Origin: Marixanthomonas ophiurae
GTDB lineage: Bacteria > Bacteroidota > Bacteroidia > Flavobacteriales > Flavobacteriaceae
Reading direction: 5' to 3'
DNA: 64,000 nt
NCBI RefSeq assembly: GCF_003413745.1
Contig: NZ_QVID01000002.1
Location: forward strand, 310,001 to 374,000
Part shown: positions 40,792 through 49,883 of the stretch, one piece after another
Numbering within the stretch: position 1 is the stretch's first letter
Layout: every line of letters begins with the position of its first letter
The notes under the pieces: generated by a model
What the model saw: the letters and a program-made list of their open reading frames with translations, nothing else
Databases searched by the model: none
Told to the model about the DNA's origin: nothing
Position numbers and translations under genes: made by a program

Positions 40792-41796
40792 TTACGGAGT
40801 TAAAACGACTCTAAAACGAGCTTCGTTGTTCATCATTTTGTCAAATGCTTCTACAACATCGTCTAAGTTGTATGTTTCAATCATGGGTTTGGTATCGGTC
40901 AATGCACTAAAGTTAAGGGTGTCTTCACTTTCAATTGCCGTACCGCTAGGCCATCCGGTAACCGATTTTCGAGCCATCAACAATTGCATAGGCGAAACTT
41001 CTACAGCATCGGGTGTAGCACCGATACAGATTAATTGTCCGTCAATCCCCAATCCATCAATTACGGAAGATATAGCATCAGCGTGCGGCGCTGTGGCAAC
41101 GATTAATTTTGCACCGCCTAATTTCTGCAACTCTTCAACAGCATCTTGCTCTTTAATATTAATGTAGTGGTGCGCACCTAAATCTTTTGCTAATTTTTTT
41201 TTATCATCACTCGTGGAAAGCGCTACTGTTTTCATCCCCATTTTATTGGCGTATTGAACGGCTAAGTGTCCTAAACCACCAATTCCTTGAACGGCTACCA
41301 CATCTCCGGCTTTTACATTGCTGTTTCGCATTGCGTTGTACACGGTAATTCCGGCACATAATAAGGGTGCGGCTTCTTCACTGGAAAGTTCTTCTGGAAT
41401 ACTGGCAACTGCTTCTTGTGGAGCAGTCATATATTCAGCATAACCACCATCGTACGAAATTCCACAAACCTTGGCGTTTTCACAATTAATAAACATACCG
41501 CGTCGACAAGGTTCGCAGTTAAAACAGTGTCCTCCGTGCCAGCCTACACCAACGCGCTGTCCTTTTTTCCAGTTGGAAACATTGCTGCCAACGCTTTCTA
41601 CAATCCCCACAACTTCGTGACCAGGAACGCGAGGATATTCTAATCCGGGAAATCCGCCAGCTTTTACAAAGTTGTCACTGTGGCAAATTCCGCAGGCTTC
41701 TACTTTTAATAATACTTCGTTTTCTTTTGGAGTGGGCTTGTCGAGTTCTACTATTTTAAAATCGCCTCCCGCTTCTTGTACTTGTACTGCTTTCAT
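40792..41796 (-). CDS. Zinc-dependent alcohol dehydrogenase
   Basis: A 334-residue medium-chain dehydrogenase that interconverts alcohols and aldehydes with NAD(P). The catalytic zinc site includes CGICHSDN and GHEVVG; the structural zinc cysteines are in GHCFNCEPCRRGMFINCE; the cofactor motif is GIGGLGHLAVQYA. It resembles the AdhP/cinnamyl-type group. I set the start at the ATG at 41796 (MKAVQVQEAGG), matching the family; an upstream ATG at 41826 adds ten unlike residues. A decayed copy of part of this gene type lies at 42671-42755. Confidence 0.93.
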   Translation of the reverse strand: MKAVQVQEAGGDFKIVELDKPTPKENEVLLKVEACGICHSDNFVKAGGFPGLEYPRVPGHEVVGIVESVGSNVSNWKKGQRVGVGWHGGHCFNCEPCRRGMFINCENAKVCGISYDGGYAEYMTAPQEAVASIPEELSSEEAAPLLCAGITVYNAMRNSNVKAGDVVAVQGIGGLGHLAVQYANKMGMKTVALSTSDDKKKLAKDLGAHHYINIKEQDAVEELQKLGGAKLIVATAPHADAISSVIDGLGIDGQLICIGATPDAVEVSPMQLLMARKSVTGWPSGTAIESEDTLNFSALTDTKPMIETYNLDDVVEAFDKMMNNEARFRVVLTP

Positions 41797-41879
41797 AGTT
41801 TCTTTTTTTGAGACTTGAAGATACAAAGAGTAGCTTACTTTTGTTTTAAATCTGTGTTAAACCCTGAAGAGATAATGGA

Positions 41880-42578
41880 TTAATTAGAAAGTGTGTATGT
41901 AACTACCAGCATAACCCCAATTACAAAGGCGTTATTAAGAAAGTGAAGTAAAATAGGCCAAATGAGTACGCCAGTTTTTAGTTTTAACCAACCAGCAATG
42001 CCACCAAGAACAATCCGCGGAATAATCATAGCAAACAAGGCCGCATTCAGTAAAAAAGATTCTACATAGTTATAAATGTGTGCCATCCCGAAAATTAAGG
42101 AAGTAATGATTAAAACTACTAACACGTATTTCCCTAAAAACTTCTGAATACCCAAAAGTGCGTTTTTAGGTATAAGTAGTTGTAGTACGTAATAAATGCC
42201 AATAAAAACCCCGAACATTATTAAGAGCCTGATATACCAATCTGCTAATCCTTCAGAAAAGCCCATAAAAAGGAAACTGAGCCACCCGCTTATAAAAAGC
42301 AACAAATCCTCATAACTGGGTTTTATAAGGGAACGGAACATAATTTCTTCAAAAATAGGCGCAATGATCACTGCCGAAATTAACAGCTGTATCGGTTGGT
42401 TATTGAGCATTTCTAGTAAACGCTCTTGTTTATATTCGTTATTTATAAGTTCAGGAAACCATTTTGATAATATGCCCAATACCATAAAAAAGGAAAAATA
42501 AAACGCCCAAACCAATAGGTAGCTTTTTAGTAATAGTTTGCTACCTTCTTTAGCGGTGTATGTTTTTGTTGCAATCAT
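41880..42578 (-). CDS. CPBP-family intramembrane metalloprotease
   Basis: A 232-residue membrane protein with five to seven helices of the CPBP (CAAX protease/bacteriocin-processing) family. Motif 1 is APIFEEIMFR with the paired glutamates, motif 2 FGMAHIYN with a zinc-binding His, and motif 3 is HFLNNAF. These residues form the membrane-embedded metal site. It probably cleaves peptides in the inner membrane or acts in immunity to bacteriocins; the substrate is unknown. A TACTTTTG promoter element lies 14 bp upstream of the ATG. Single gene. Confidence 0.9.
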   Translation of the reverse strand: MIATKTYTAKEGSKLLLKSYLLVWAFYFSFFMVLGILSKWFPELINNEYKQERLLEMLNNQPIQLLISAVIIAPIFEEIMFRSLIKPSYEDLLLFISGWLSFLFMGFSEGLADWYIRLLIMFGVFIGIYYVLQLLIPKNALLGIQKFLGKYVLVVLIITSLIFGMAHIYNYVESFLLNAALFAMIIPRIVLGGIAGWLKLKTGVLIWPILLHFLNNAFVIGVMLVVTYTLSN

Positions 42579-42592
42579 TTTTTATGAAGTGA

Positions 42593-42600
42593 CAAAAGTA
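42593..42600 (-). promoter_or_regulatory. Promoter -7 element (TACTTTTG) of the CPBP protease gene
   Basis: Perfect TAnnTTTG on the minus strand, 14 bp before the ATG at 42578. Confidence 0.5.
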
Positions 42601-42670
42601 GAGGAATAAATTGTTTTACCTTTCGGCAAAAGTTTATCCTGAGTTTTTATCGAAGGGCTCAGGGTACATG

Positions 42671-42755
42671 TGAACGGGGATATTGCAACAAGAGAAACCC
42701 ACCAGGTTTTATAAATTGTCACTATTACAAATTCCGTAGGGGTCTACTTTTATTA
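42671..42755 (-). pseudogene. Decayed fragment of an alcohol dehydrogenase gene
   Basis: This stretch aligns by eye with the N-terminal coding part of the intact gene at 40792-41796 (about 41625-41715). Shared blocks include AACG..GGATATT, CC(A/G)CCAG then TTTTA(T/C)A, TTGTCACT, CAAATTCCG(T/C)AGG and TCTACTTTTA, in the same order and orientation. Substitutions and small indels break the frame. It is probably what remains of a former neighbour or duplicate dehydrogenase. Confidence 0.6.
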
Positions 42756-42760
42756 GCCGT

Positions 42761-45205
42761 TCAATTTATTTTTTTTACAACCTTTTTAGTTTCTGTCCTG
42801 CCACTTTCATTTATAATTTTCACAAAATAAATTCCTTCACTTAAACCTGATATATCCACTTGATTTTTTTCTTTAAAAGTAATAAGTAGTTGACCAATAC
42901 TGTTGTAGATAATTATTTCAGAAATAGGCGAGTTAGATTTTACATTTAACAATCCGGTTGTTGGATTTGGGTAGATACTGAAGGAGTTTGCTAGGTTTTC
43001 TTCAATCGCAAGTGGCCCAAGGTTTTCAAACCAGATTATTTCATCATTTCTTTGAGAAGATGCTAAAACGTCCATTTTTCCGTCCCCATTAAAGTCATCA
43101 GCAAAAATACAAGTAGCTCCATTTACATTGGAAGAAATAATTTGAGGTTCGCCAAAATTCCCAGTTCCATCGTTTTCATACCAATATACTGTATTATCAA
43201 AATAAATAGCTGAAAGTACATCTATATCCCCATCACTATCCAGATCTTCTGCATAAATTTCGTAGGCACCTGATACATTGTCATCAATAACCCGCAGTGG
43301 TCCAAATGTGCCTTGTCCATCAATATTTTCAAACCATACAACTGAACTACCTTCAAACGATGACGCTACAATGTCTGCGTCTCCATCATTATCAATATCT
43401 TTCGAGACTAATGAATAGGAGGAAAGTAATTCAGTTGAAATTATTTGCTCTGGACCATAATTTCCTCCTCCATTATTTTCGTGCCAAAAAAGGACATCAT
43501 TAATCCAATCAGCCGCAACTAAATCCATATCGCCATCACCATCAAGATCTACTGCTTTTACAGATTCTACTGACTTAAAATTATTGTTAATAACTTGGGG
43601 GGAGCCAAAATTTCCTTGACCATTCAAATTTTCATAATAAAAAATACCATAATTAATACCTCCTGAAATAATATCAATATCTCCGTCGTCGTCAACATCT
43701 AGAGGATAAGTTATGTATGGATTATCATTAAGTTGCGGGAATAGGTGTGCTTCAAATGAAGTTACTAAACCATCCATATTTTCAAACCATCCTACAATGT
43801 GATCATTATGAGATTCGGAAACTACATCCATATCGCCATCGCCGTCTATGTCTGCTGCATTTATAGAAATAGGGTAATCCAATTGTGAGATTGTTATAGG
43901 CTCGGAAAAATTTCCTTGACCATCAAGATTTTTTTGCCAAGCAATTTTATCGCTACCTGGGGCTGCTGATAGAATATCTTGATCTCCATCCCCGTCCATG
44001 TCTATTGAGAAAACAGTATAAGGAGCATTAACACCATTTATTTCCACTACAATTTGTTGAGGTCCGAAGCTTCCTTGGCCATTGGTGTTTTTATAATATG
44101 CTATTTTATCATCTCCGCTAGATGCAGACATTACGTCCAAATCCCCGTCGTTGTCCAAATCACTAAGTTCAATATCTCTTACACTGCTAACATCATCTGT
44201 TATTTGTTGCATTGGGCCAAAATTGCCAGAGCCGTCATTTTTATAAAAGCTTATCTGGTTAAAACCCGCTTGGTAAACATAATCGATATCCCCATCATTA
44301 TCAATATCAGTACCTTGGCCTCCACGAGGGTCTATTGGGTCGTAGCTTATAAAGTGCTCTGTACCAAAATCACCTTGTCCGTTTACATTTTCAAACCAAA
44401 TAATTTTTTGATCTAAAAATGATGAAGTTGCGAAAAAATCCATATCGCCATCACCATCAATATCTGCAATTGATGCACCGCTTGGCTGAGAAACATCTGT
44501 AGTAATAATCTCTTGTGGGCCAAAACTTCCCTGGCCATCTATATTTTTATACCAAGAAATATCTCCTTCGAAACTTTCATAGTTCGTCGTTAATATATCC
44601 ATATCACCATCGCCATCCATATCTTCTACAGCAATTGAAGATATGCGAGCTTCTGTAAGAATAACAGTATGTTCTGTTCCAAAAGTTCCTTCCCCATCCA
44701 TATTTTCATACCAAGCAAGGGAACTGTTTTCCCCACCGTTTCCTACTACATCAAAATCGCCATCGCCGTCCATATCTCTGGCCAATATTTCTTGAGCGTA
44801 GGTACTTGCGGTGTTCACAAGTTGCGGAGAAGCGAAATTAGCCTGACCATCTGTGTTTTCATACCAAACAATGCCGTCTTCTCTTGCAGAGTTTATTATA
44901 TCTTGATCTCCATCACCATCAATATCTATTGTGATAACCTGAACTGTTCCAGGTCTCGTGTTGCTTATAATTTGCTGGGACCCAAAATTTCCGTTAATAT
45001 TTTCATACCAAGCTATCTTACCATCATTACTAGAGGATGAAATCATATCCATATCTTCATCGCCGTCAAGGTCTGCCGCAAAGACAGAACTTGCGCCATT
45101 TGTACCACCGTCGTCGTTGACAGTAATGTGAGCATCAAAATCTATTTGCGCATGAATTGAAAAAGAAAAAAAGAGGGTTGATAGAAAAAGTAATTTTGTT
45201 TTCAT
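42761..45205 (-). CDS. Large secreted FG-GAP/VCBS repeat protein with T9SS sorting domain
   Basis: An 814-residue secreted protein. After a signal peptide (about 1-19) come some fourteen repeats of about 50 residues, each with a calcium-binding loop such as DMDGDGDMD or DIDNDGDID and an aromatic end such as IAWYEN or IIWFEN. These are FG-GAP/VCBS blades that build one or two integrin-like beta-propellers. A type IX sorting domain follows (FSIYPNPTTGLLNVKS to the end). The repeats are very alike, which suggests recent expansion. Likely a calcium-dependent surface adhesin; the ligand is unknown. Confidence 0.92.
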   Translation of the reverse strand: MKTKLLFLSTLFFSFSIHAQIDFDAHITVNDDGGTNGASSVFAADLDGDEDMDMISSSSNDGKIAWYENINGNFGSQQIISNTRPGTVQVITIDIDGDGDQDIINSAREDGIVWYENTDGQANFASPQLVNTASTYAQEILARDMDGDGDFDVVGNGGENSSLAWYENMDGEGTFGTEHTVILTEARISSIAVEDMDGDGDMDILTTNYESFEGDISWYKNIDGQGSFGPQEIITTDVSQPSGASIADIDGDGDMDFFATSSFLDQKIIWFENVNGQGDFGTEHFISYDPIDPRGGQGTDIDNDGDIDYVYQAGFNQISFYKNDGSGNFGPMQQITDDVSSVRDIELSDLDNDGDLDVMSASSGDDKIAYYKNTNGQGSFGPQQIVVEINGVNAPYTVFSIDMDGDGDQDILSAAPGSDKIAWQKNLDGQGNFSEPITISQLDYPISINAADIDGDGDMDVVSESHNDHIVGWFENMDGLVTSFEAHLFPQLNDNPYITYPLDVDDDGDIDIISGGINYGIFYYENLNGQGNFGSPQVINNNFKSVESVKAVDLDGDGDMDLVAADWINDVLFWHENNGGGNYGPEQIISTELLSSYSLVSKDIDNDGDADIVASSFEGSSVVWFENIDGQGTFGPLRVIDDNVSGAYEIYAEDLDSDGDIDVLSAIYFDNTVYWYENDGTGNFGEPQIISSNVNGATCIFADDFNGDGKMDVLASSQRNDEIIWFENLGPLAIEENLANSFSIYPNPTTGLLNVKSNSPISEIIIYNSIGQLLITFKEKNQVDISGLSEGIYFVKIINESGRTETKKVVKKIN

Positions 45206-45374
45206 TCTTATGATTTAGAGTGGGCAAAATAAAGACTTTCTTACTACTATACAAACTACAGACACCAAGTTTGTTTTATAAGGCAATAGCGCTCTAAACG
45301 TCTTAAAGCAAGCCACAAAAGTAATGGAATAAATTGTTTTAAATCAGGACTGCATTTGCAAGAGGGATAGAGTA

Positions 45375-45389
45375 GGGTACCGTGTACCC
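45375..45389. repeat. Palindrome GGGTAC-CGT-GTACCC
   Basis: A perfect 6-bp inverted repeat with a 3-bp centre at the left edge of the GC-rich repeat block. Confidence 0.7.
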
Positions 45390-45395
45390 ACGAAA

Positions 45396-45447
45396 GCCTG
45401 CCTGCCGGCAAAGGCAGGCCCGACCGTACCCTGAGCGGAGCCGAAGG
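45396..45447. repeat. GC-rich dispersed repeat remnant
   Basis: GCCTGCC and its complement GGCAGGC form a hairpin (45396-45419), followed by CTGAGCGGAGCCGAAGG (45431-45447). Both strings are typical, from memory, of short dispersed elements in flavobacterial genomes. The composition is far more GC-rich than its surroundings. Confidence 0.6.
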
Positions 45448-45498
45448 ATGCGGGCTTGCCATAAAAAATCTTTTAAAACTGTCAAATTTATTATGATG

Positions 45499-45515
45499 TA
45501 TGACACCCTGTCATA
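45499..45515. promoter_or_regulatory. Palindromic operator TATGACA-CCC-TGTCATA
   Basis: A perfect 7-3-7 palindrome centred about 20 bp upstream of the sigma54-like -24 element of dnaK. A likely binding site for a dimeric activator or repressor. Confidence 0.6.
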
Positions 45516-45525
45516 AAGTTTTCGA

Positions 45526-45540
45526 TGGCATAATCATTGA
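45526..45540 (+). promoter_or_regulatory. Sigma54-like -24/-12 promoter of dnaK
   Basis: TGGCATAATCATTGA places TGGCA and TTG at exactly the spacing of the RpoN consensus TGGCAC-N5-TTGC, with the final C replaced by A. Predicted start near 45552, about 42 nt before the dnaK ATG. Confidence 0.5.
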
Positions 45541-45593
45541 CTTATACATAGCGAATTAAAAATTTGAATTAGTAAAACAATAACTATAATACT

Positions 45594-47516
45594 ATGAGTA
45601 AAATAATTGGAATCGACTTAGGTACAACCAACTCCTGCGTTGCTGTAATGGAAGGTAGCGAGCCAACGGTAATACCGAATGCCGAAGGAAAACGAACTAC
45701 TCCCTCAGTAATCGCCTTTGTGGAAGGTGGCGAAATTAAGGTTGGTGACCCTGCAAAGCGTCAGGCTGTTACAAACCCTAAGAAGACTATATCTTCCATT
45801 AAGAGATTTATGGGGAACAAGTTTTCCGAATCAAAAAAAGAAATTGATAACGCTGCATACGATGTAGAAAAAGGCGATAATAACACACCACGTGTTAAAA
45901 TCGATGATCGTATGTATACGCCTCAGGAATTGAGTGCGATGATTCTTCAGAAAATGAAGAAAACTGCTGAAGATTACCTTGGGCAAGATGTAGATCGTGC
46001 TGTAATTACAGTCCCGGCTTACTTTAACGATAGTCAGCGTCAAGCAACAAAAGAAGCTGGTGAAATCGCTGGCCTTAAAGTAGAACGTATTATTAATGAG
46101 CCTACAGCGGCTGCATTGGCATACGGACTTGATAAAAAAGATAGCGACCAGAAAATAGTAGTATTTGACTTTGGTGGTGGTACACACGATGTTAGTATCC
46201 TTGAATTAGGAGACGGCGTTTTTGAAGTACTTTCTACCGATGGTGATACGCACTTAGGTGGTGACGATGTTGATAGCAAAATCATTAACTGGTTAGCAGA
46301 TGAGTTTCTAAAAGAAGAAGATTTAGATCTTCGTAAAGACGCTATGGCGTTACAACGTTTGAAAGAAGCTGCTGAAAAAGCTAAGATTGAATTATCATCT
46401 TCTACACAAACTGAAATTAACTTGCCATACGTTACTGCAACAAGCAGTGGACCAAAACACTTGGTAAAAACGTTAACGCGTTCTAAGTTTGAGCAGTTAA
46501 TTGACGATTTAGTAAAAAGAACCATCACTCCTTGTGAGAAAGCTATGAAAGCAGCTGGTCTTTCTAAGAGTGATATTGACGAAATAATTTTAGTAGGTGG
46601 ATCGACACGTATTCCTGCTGTACAAGAAGCTGTGAAGAATTTCTTCGGAAAAGCGGCCAGTAAAGGAGTAAACCCTGATGAGGTTGTTGCAGTTGGAGCA
46701 GCTATTCAAGGTGGTGTATTGACCGGTGATGTAAAAGATGTACTGTTACTAGATGTAACACCATTATCATTGGGTATTGAAACAATGGGTAGCGTGAATA
46801 CAAAACTTATTGAAGCCAATACAACAATACCGACTAAGAAGAGTCAGACGTTCTCAACAGCGGCAGATAATCAGCCAAGTGTAGAGATTCACGTATTGCA
46901 AGGTGAGCGCCCAATGGCAGCAGATAACAAGACAATAGGACGTTTCCACTTAGATGGAATTCCACCTGCGCCAAGAGGAACACCTCAAATTGAAGTGACT
47001 TTCGATATTGATGCCAACGGTATCATTAAAGTAAGCGCTGAAGATAAAGCAACTGGTAAGAAGCAAGATATTAGAATTGAAGCTTCTTCAGGCTTAACAG
47101 AAGAGGAAATCGCGAAAATGAAACAAGAAGCGGAAGCTAATGCTGATGCCGATGAAAAAGCGAAAGAAAAAGTTGATAAAATCAATGAAGCTGACGCGAT
47201 GATTTTCCAAACTGAAAAGCAACTGAAAGAATTTGGCGAAAAATTATCTGATGATAAGAAAAAGCCAATTGAAGATGCTTTAGAGGAATTGAAGAAAGCG
47301 CATGCAACACAAGAAGTTGAAACCATCCAGCCAGCGTTGGATAAAATCAACGAAGCGTGGAAAACTGCAAGTGAAGAGATGTACAAAGCGCAAGCTGATC
47401 AACAAGGTGGAGCTGCCCCAGGCGGTGATGCTGGATCTCAGCAAGGAGCTACAGGCGGATCTTCAGAAGAAGAAGGCAGTGATGTAGAAGACGTAGACTT
47501 CGAAGAAGTGAAGTAA
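45594..47516 (+). CDS. dnaK: Molecular chaperone DnaK (Hsp70)
   Basis: This ATP-dependent chaperone folds and disaggregates proteins with DnaJ and GrpE. The 640-residue protein has all Hsp70 signatures: [17 protein letters not shown] at the N-terminus, [31 protein letters not shown], the [11 protein letters not shown] start of the substrate domain and a lid ending in an acidic, Gly/Gln-rich tail with [15 protein letters not shown]. Length is standard. No dnaJ follows; a strong terminator ends the transcript. The upstream region carries a palindrome and a sigma54-like promoter in place of an obvious CIRCE element. Confidence 0.98.
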   Translation: MSKIIGIDLGTTNSCVAVMEGSEPTVIPNAEGKRTTPSVIAFVEGGEIKVGDPAKRQAVTNPKKTISSIKRFMGNKFSESKKEIDNAAYDVEKGDNNTPRVKIDDRMYTPQELSAMILQKMKKTAEDYLGQDVDRAVITVPAYFNDSQRQATKEAGEIAGLKVERIINEPTAAALAYGLDKKDSDQKIVVFDFGGGTHDVSILELGDGVFEVLSTDGDTHLGGDDVDSKIINWLADEFLKEEDLDLRKDAMALQRLKEAAEKAKIELSSSTQTEINLPYVTATSSGPKHLVKTLTRSKFEQLIDDLVKRTITPCEKAMKAAGLSKSDIDEIILVGGSTRIPAVQEAVKNFFGKAASKGVNPDEVVAVGAAIQGGVLTGDVKDVLLLDVTPLSLGIETMGSVNTKLIEANTTIPTKKSQTFSTAADNQPSVEIHVLQGERPMAADNKTIGRFHLDGIPPAPRGTPQIEVTFDIDANGIIKVSAEDKATGKKQDIRIEASSGLTEEEIAKMKQEAEANADADEKAKEKVDKINEADAMIFQTEKQLKEFGEKLSDDKKKPIEDALEELKKAHATQEVETIQPALDKINEAWKTASEEMYKAQADQQGGAAPGGDAGSQQGATGGSSEEEGSDVEDVDFEEVK

Positions 47517-47553
47517 AACAGATGTCGAAAGACAGACGTTTATAAATAAATTG

Positions 47554-47587
47554 AAAAACCGCAACTCATTATGAGTTGCGGTTTTTT
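47554..47587 (+). terminator. Rho-independent terminator of dnaK
   Basis: ACCGCAACTCA and TGAGTTGCGGT form a perfect stem with loop TTA, flanked by A-tract and six T. Confidence 0.9.
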
Positions 47588-47649
47588 ATTATATAACTAG
47601 TATAAAGTTGTTTAAGACAAGTATAACATCCATCTTTCCTATTTATCAG

Positions 47650-47657
47650 TATATTTG
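47650..47657 (+). promoter_or_regulatory. Promoter -7 element (TATATTTG) of the ABC exporter operon
   Basis: Perfect TAnnTTTG ending 5 bp before the ATG at 47663, which predicts a leaderless or nearly leaderless mRNA. Confidence 0.55.
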
Positions 47658-47662
47658 AAACC

Positions 47663-48205
47663 ATGGAATCTATACTACTTCCCAAACAGCCGCATCCTGC
47701 GGTGTCATACCTTCGTGTAGGTAGGTTGCTGTATTTTTCACTCATCTTGTTTATTCTAGAATCTTGGGTGTACGGGGTGCAACTTATGGAAGCTTGGAAT
47801 AATGCTTCTGGCTATATTGTTGCTATTTGGGCATGGTGCTTTCTATTTTCCTTTATTCATATTTATTTGGTTATTATGGATGGTTGGTCACGCTACCAAA
47901 ACTACAAACGAGCAAAAGATCAGTTTTTTATACACGGGTTTCGTCCGCGTATTGCAGATATTTACATCGTTTCAAAATGTCAACGTATGGCAGCCGAAAC
48001 CGCCGCAGAAGAATTAGGAATAAAAGAAGAAGTACAAACGTATTACAAAAGTTGTGGTGTAAAATGGTATCATTATATACCATATTTTATGGTAAAAGAA
48101 CCTTTGTTTATGTTTAAAAAGCACTTTTGGTCCCGTACTTTTTTAGAGAAAAATTATACTCCAAAATTTGATTTTCAAAATATGCCACAAGCAACTTCGG
48201 TATGA
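47663..48205 (+). CDS. Uncharacterised two-helix membrane protein, first gene of an ABC exporter operon
   Basis: A 180-residue protein with two membrane helices (about residues 22-43 and 49-71) and a cytoplasmic C-terminal half rich in aromatic and basic residues (WSRYQNYKRAKDQFF, GVKWYHYIPYFM). No family recognised. It overlaps the ABC ATPase gene by 4 bp, so it is coupled to the exporter and may be an accessory subunit. The promoter lies 5 bp from its ATG. The organisation of membrane protein, ATPase, ABC-2 permease and exported LolA-like protein suggests one functional unit. Confidence 0.7.
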   Translation: MESILLPKQPHPAVSYLRVGRLLYFSLILFILESWVYGVQLMEAWNNASGYIVAIWAWCFLFSFIHIYLVIMDGWSRYQNYKRAKDQFFIHGFRPRIADIYIVSKCQRMAAETAAEELGIKEEVQTYYKSCGVKWYHYIPYFMVKEPLFMFKKHFWSRTFLEKNYTPKFDFQNMPQATSV

Positions 48206-49056
48206 GTATTTCGTGTACACAAGTAAGCAAACAATACGGTTCGGTACTGGCATTAAAACAAGTAAATGTCTCTTGTAAAGCCGGTGAAATTTGTGGGATA
48301 GTAGGGGCAAACGGAGCCGGGAAAACGACTTTGTTTAAAATATTAATGGGGTTGGTAACACCTGATAGTGGTTCTGTGGCTATACAATCCACTGGCAATA
48401 AAAAAGCTGGAGGTATTATAGAAAAACCTGCACTGTACGAATACCTCACAGCTTACGAAAACCTTAAAGTATTTGCCAAAATGCAAGGGGCAAATACCGA
48501 TAAAGATATACTACATCAATTTTTAAAACGGGTAGGATTACCAATAGACAGAAAAGATCCGGTGCGCAATTATTCTATGGGGATGAAACAACGACTAGGA
48601 ATCGCCATTGCGTTGCTTAACAATCCTTCTTGTTTAATTTTAGACGAACCGTTTTCAGGTCTCGACCCTATGGGGATTGAATCGCTACGAAATCTTATTC
48701 TGAAATTATCAGAAGAAAATCTGGCAATTTTAATTTCCTCTCACATTGTCGATGTATTGAGTAAATTATGTTCAAAATTATATGTTATTAATAACGGAAG
48801 CATCGTTAATTCAGGTGAAACGGCTGTTTTAATTTCTGAAAATACAAATGCATATACTATTTGCGGATCTGGAATTGCAGCTTCAAAAACGCTACAAAAG
48901 TATGAAACAACACAACGGGGCAATTGTATGACCATTTCAATTTCTTCTGAAACTATTCCGGAGGTATTACAGCAATTGGCCGAAGAACAAATCAGCATTA
49001 CGTCTTGCACACCTGAAGTAGATTTACAACAACTTTTTCATCCGAGACCACAATGA
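48202..49056 (+). CDS. ABC transporter ATP-binding protein
   Basis: A 284-residue ATPase of an ABC-2 type exporter. Walker A is GANGAGKTT (about 34-42), the signature YSMGMKQR, Walker B LILDEPFSGLDP and the switch His in LISSHIVDVL. The extra C-terminal 70 residues are typical of the drug/bacteriocin exporter (CcmA/NatA-like) group. It overlaps the preceding membrane-protein gene and the following permease gene by 4 bp each. The substrate is unknown. Confidence 0.93.
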   Translation: MSISCTQVSKQYGSVLALKQVNVSCKAGEICGIVGANGAGKTTLFKILMGLVTPDSGSVAIQSTGNKKAGGIIEKPALYEYLTAYENLKVFAKMQGANTDKDILHQFLKRVGLPIDRKDPVRNYSMGMKQRLGIAIALLNNPSCLILDEPFSGLDPMGIESLRNLILKLSEENLAILISSHIVDVLSKLCSKLYVINNGSIVNSGETAVLISENTNAYTICGSGIAASKTLQKYETTQRGNCMTISISSETIPEVLQQLAEEQISITSCTPEVDLQQLFHPRPQ

Positions 49057-49883
49057 GAGCCTTGTTAGCGACCGAATTTTACAAACTCATAAAACAAAGC
49101 CGAACCTACTATGCGCTCGCTGCCATTTTTGTGATAGAAGGCGTGGTGCTTTTCAGCGCGTATTATCAAGGTGCTGGAATTATTGATATTGTGTTGAGCA
49201 ATCTAAAAGACACCTTCTACTTTGAAGGAAATCTGCTGAATGGAAATTTAGTCACCTACTTTATATTAAACTCGCTGTGGTTTCATGTTCCGTTAATCTT
49301 AATCATTATTATGTCAGGCTTGCTCACCACAGAATATAAAGACAAAACCTTACAGACCGTTATGATGCAGCCGGTAAAAAAGTGGCAGTATATACTCAGT
49401 AAATACATTGTAGCCATTGTATTTACCACCTGTGTGGTGTTTGTACTGGCGCTGACCTCCTTTTTACTATCATATGCTTTGTTCGGAAAAGGTGATTTAA
49501 TCGTGTACGTAAATGGGCTTACTTTTTTTGAACATCATGACGCTTTTTTCAGATTAGCGAATGCTTTTGTAATAGGAGTGGTGTCGATGGTATTTTTTTC
49601 CGTAGTAAGTGTAACCTTGGCTGTTATTTTTAAAGAAGCGATGAAAACCTGGATTATTGCCGCTTTCTTTTTAATACTTTCAAATATTCTACTGAAAGTT
49701 GATTTTGGAAGCGAATTGCTAAACCAATTGCTATACGTAAAACTGAACGATACGTGGCAGTACTTTTTTACGTTTGAAATTCCGTGGAACACAATTTACA
49801 TGAATGTCACTTTATTAATGGCATACACCTTGCTTACAATGGGCGTTGGAGTGTATATATTTCAGAAAAAAGATATAGGATGA
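49053..49883 (+). CDS. ABC-2 type transporter permease
   Basis: A 276-residue permease with six membrane helices: a short cytoplasmic start (LLATEFYKLIKQSRTYYALA), one helix, a loop, then five helices. The segment TTEYKDKTLQTVMMQPVKKWQYILSKYIV is the coupling-helix region common to ABC-2 permeases of the NatB/bacitracin-export kind. It overlaps the ATPase by 4 bp and the LolA-like gene by 4 bp. It probably forms a homodimer with the ATPase. The exported substrate is unknown. Confidence 0.9.
   Translation: MRALLATEFYKLIKQSRTYYALAAIFVIEGVVLFSAYYQGAGIIDIVLSNLKDTFYFEGNLLNGNLVTYFILNSLWFHVPLILIIIMSGLLTTEYKDKTLQTVMMQPVKKWQYILSKYIVAIVFTTCVVFVLALTSFLLSYALFGKGDLIVYVNGLTFFEHHDAFFRLANAFVIGVVSMVFFSVVSVTLAVIFKEAMKTWIIAAFFLILSNILLKVDFGSELLNQLLYVKLNDTWQYFFTFEIPWNTIYMNVTLLMAYTLLTMGVGVYIFQKKDIG

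Larger units (their letters stand above)
45206..45593. other. 388-bp intergenic region upstream of dnaK
   Basis: No convincing gene. From left to right it holds the upstream region of the FG-GAP gene, a remnant GC-rich repeat block (45375-45460), a perfect palindrome (45499-45515) and a sigma54-like promoter (45526-45540). A short minus-strand frame at 45256-45462 is made of the repeat and looks non-coding. Confidence 0.7.

Noticed and set aside
45256-45462. 68-residue minus-strand frame upstream of dnaK
   Set aside because: It is composed of the GC-rich repeat (palindromes and CTGAGCGGAGCC string) and has no protein-like features.
46040-46528. Antisense frame within dnaK (162 residues)
   Set aside because: Long antisense frames are common opposite highly biased genes; the low-complexity Ser-rich product has no recognisable features.
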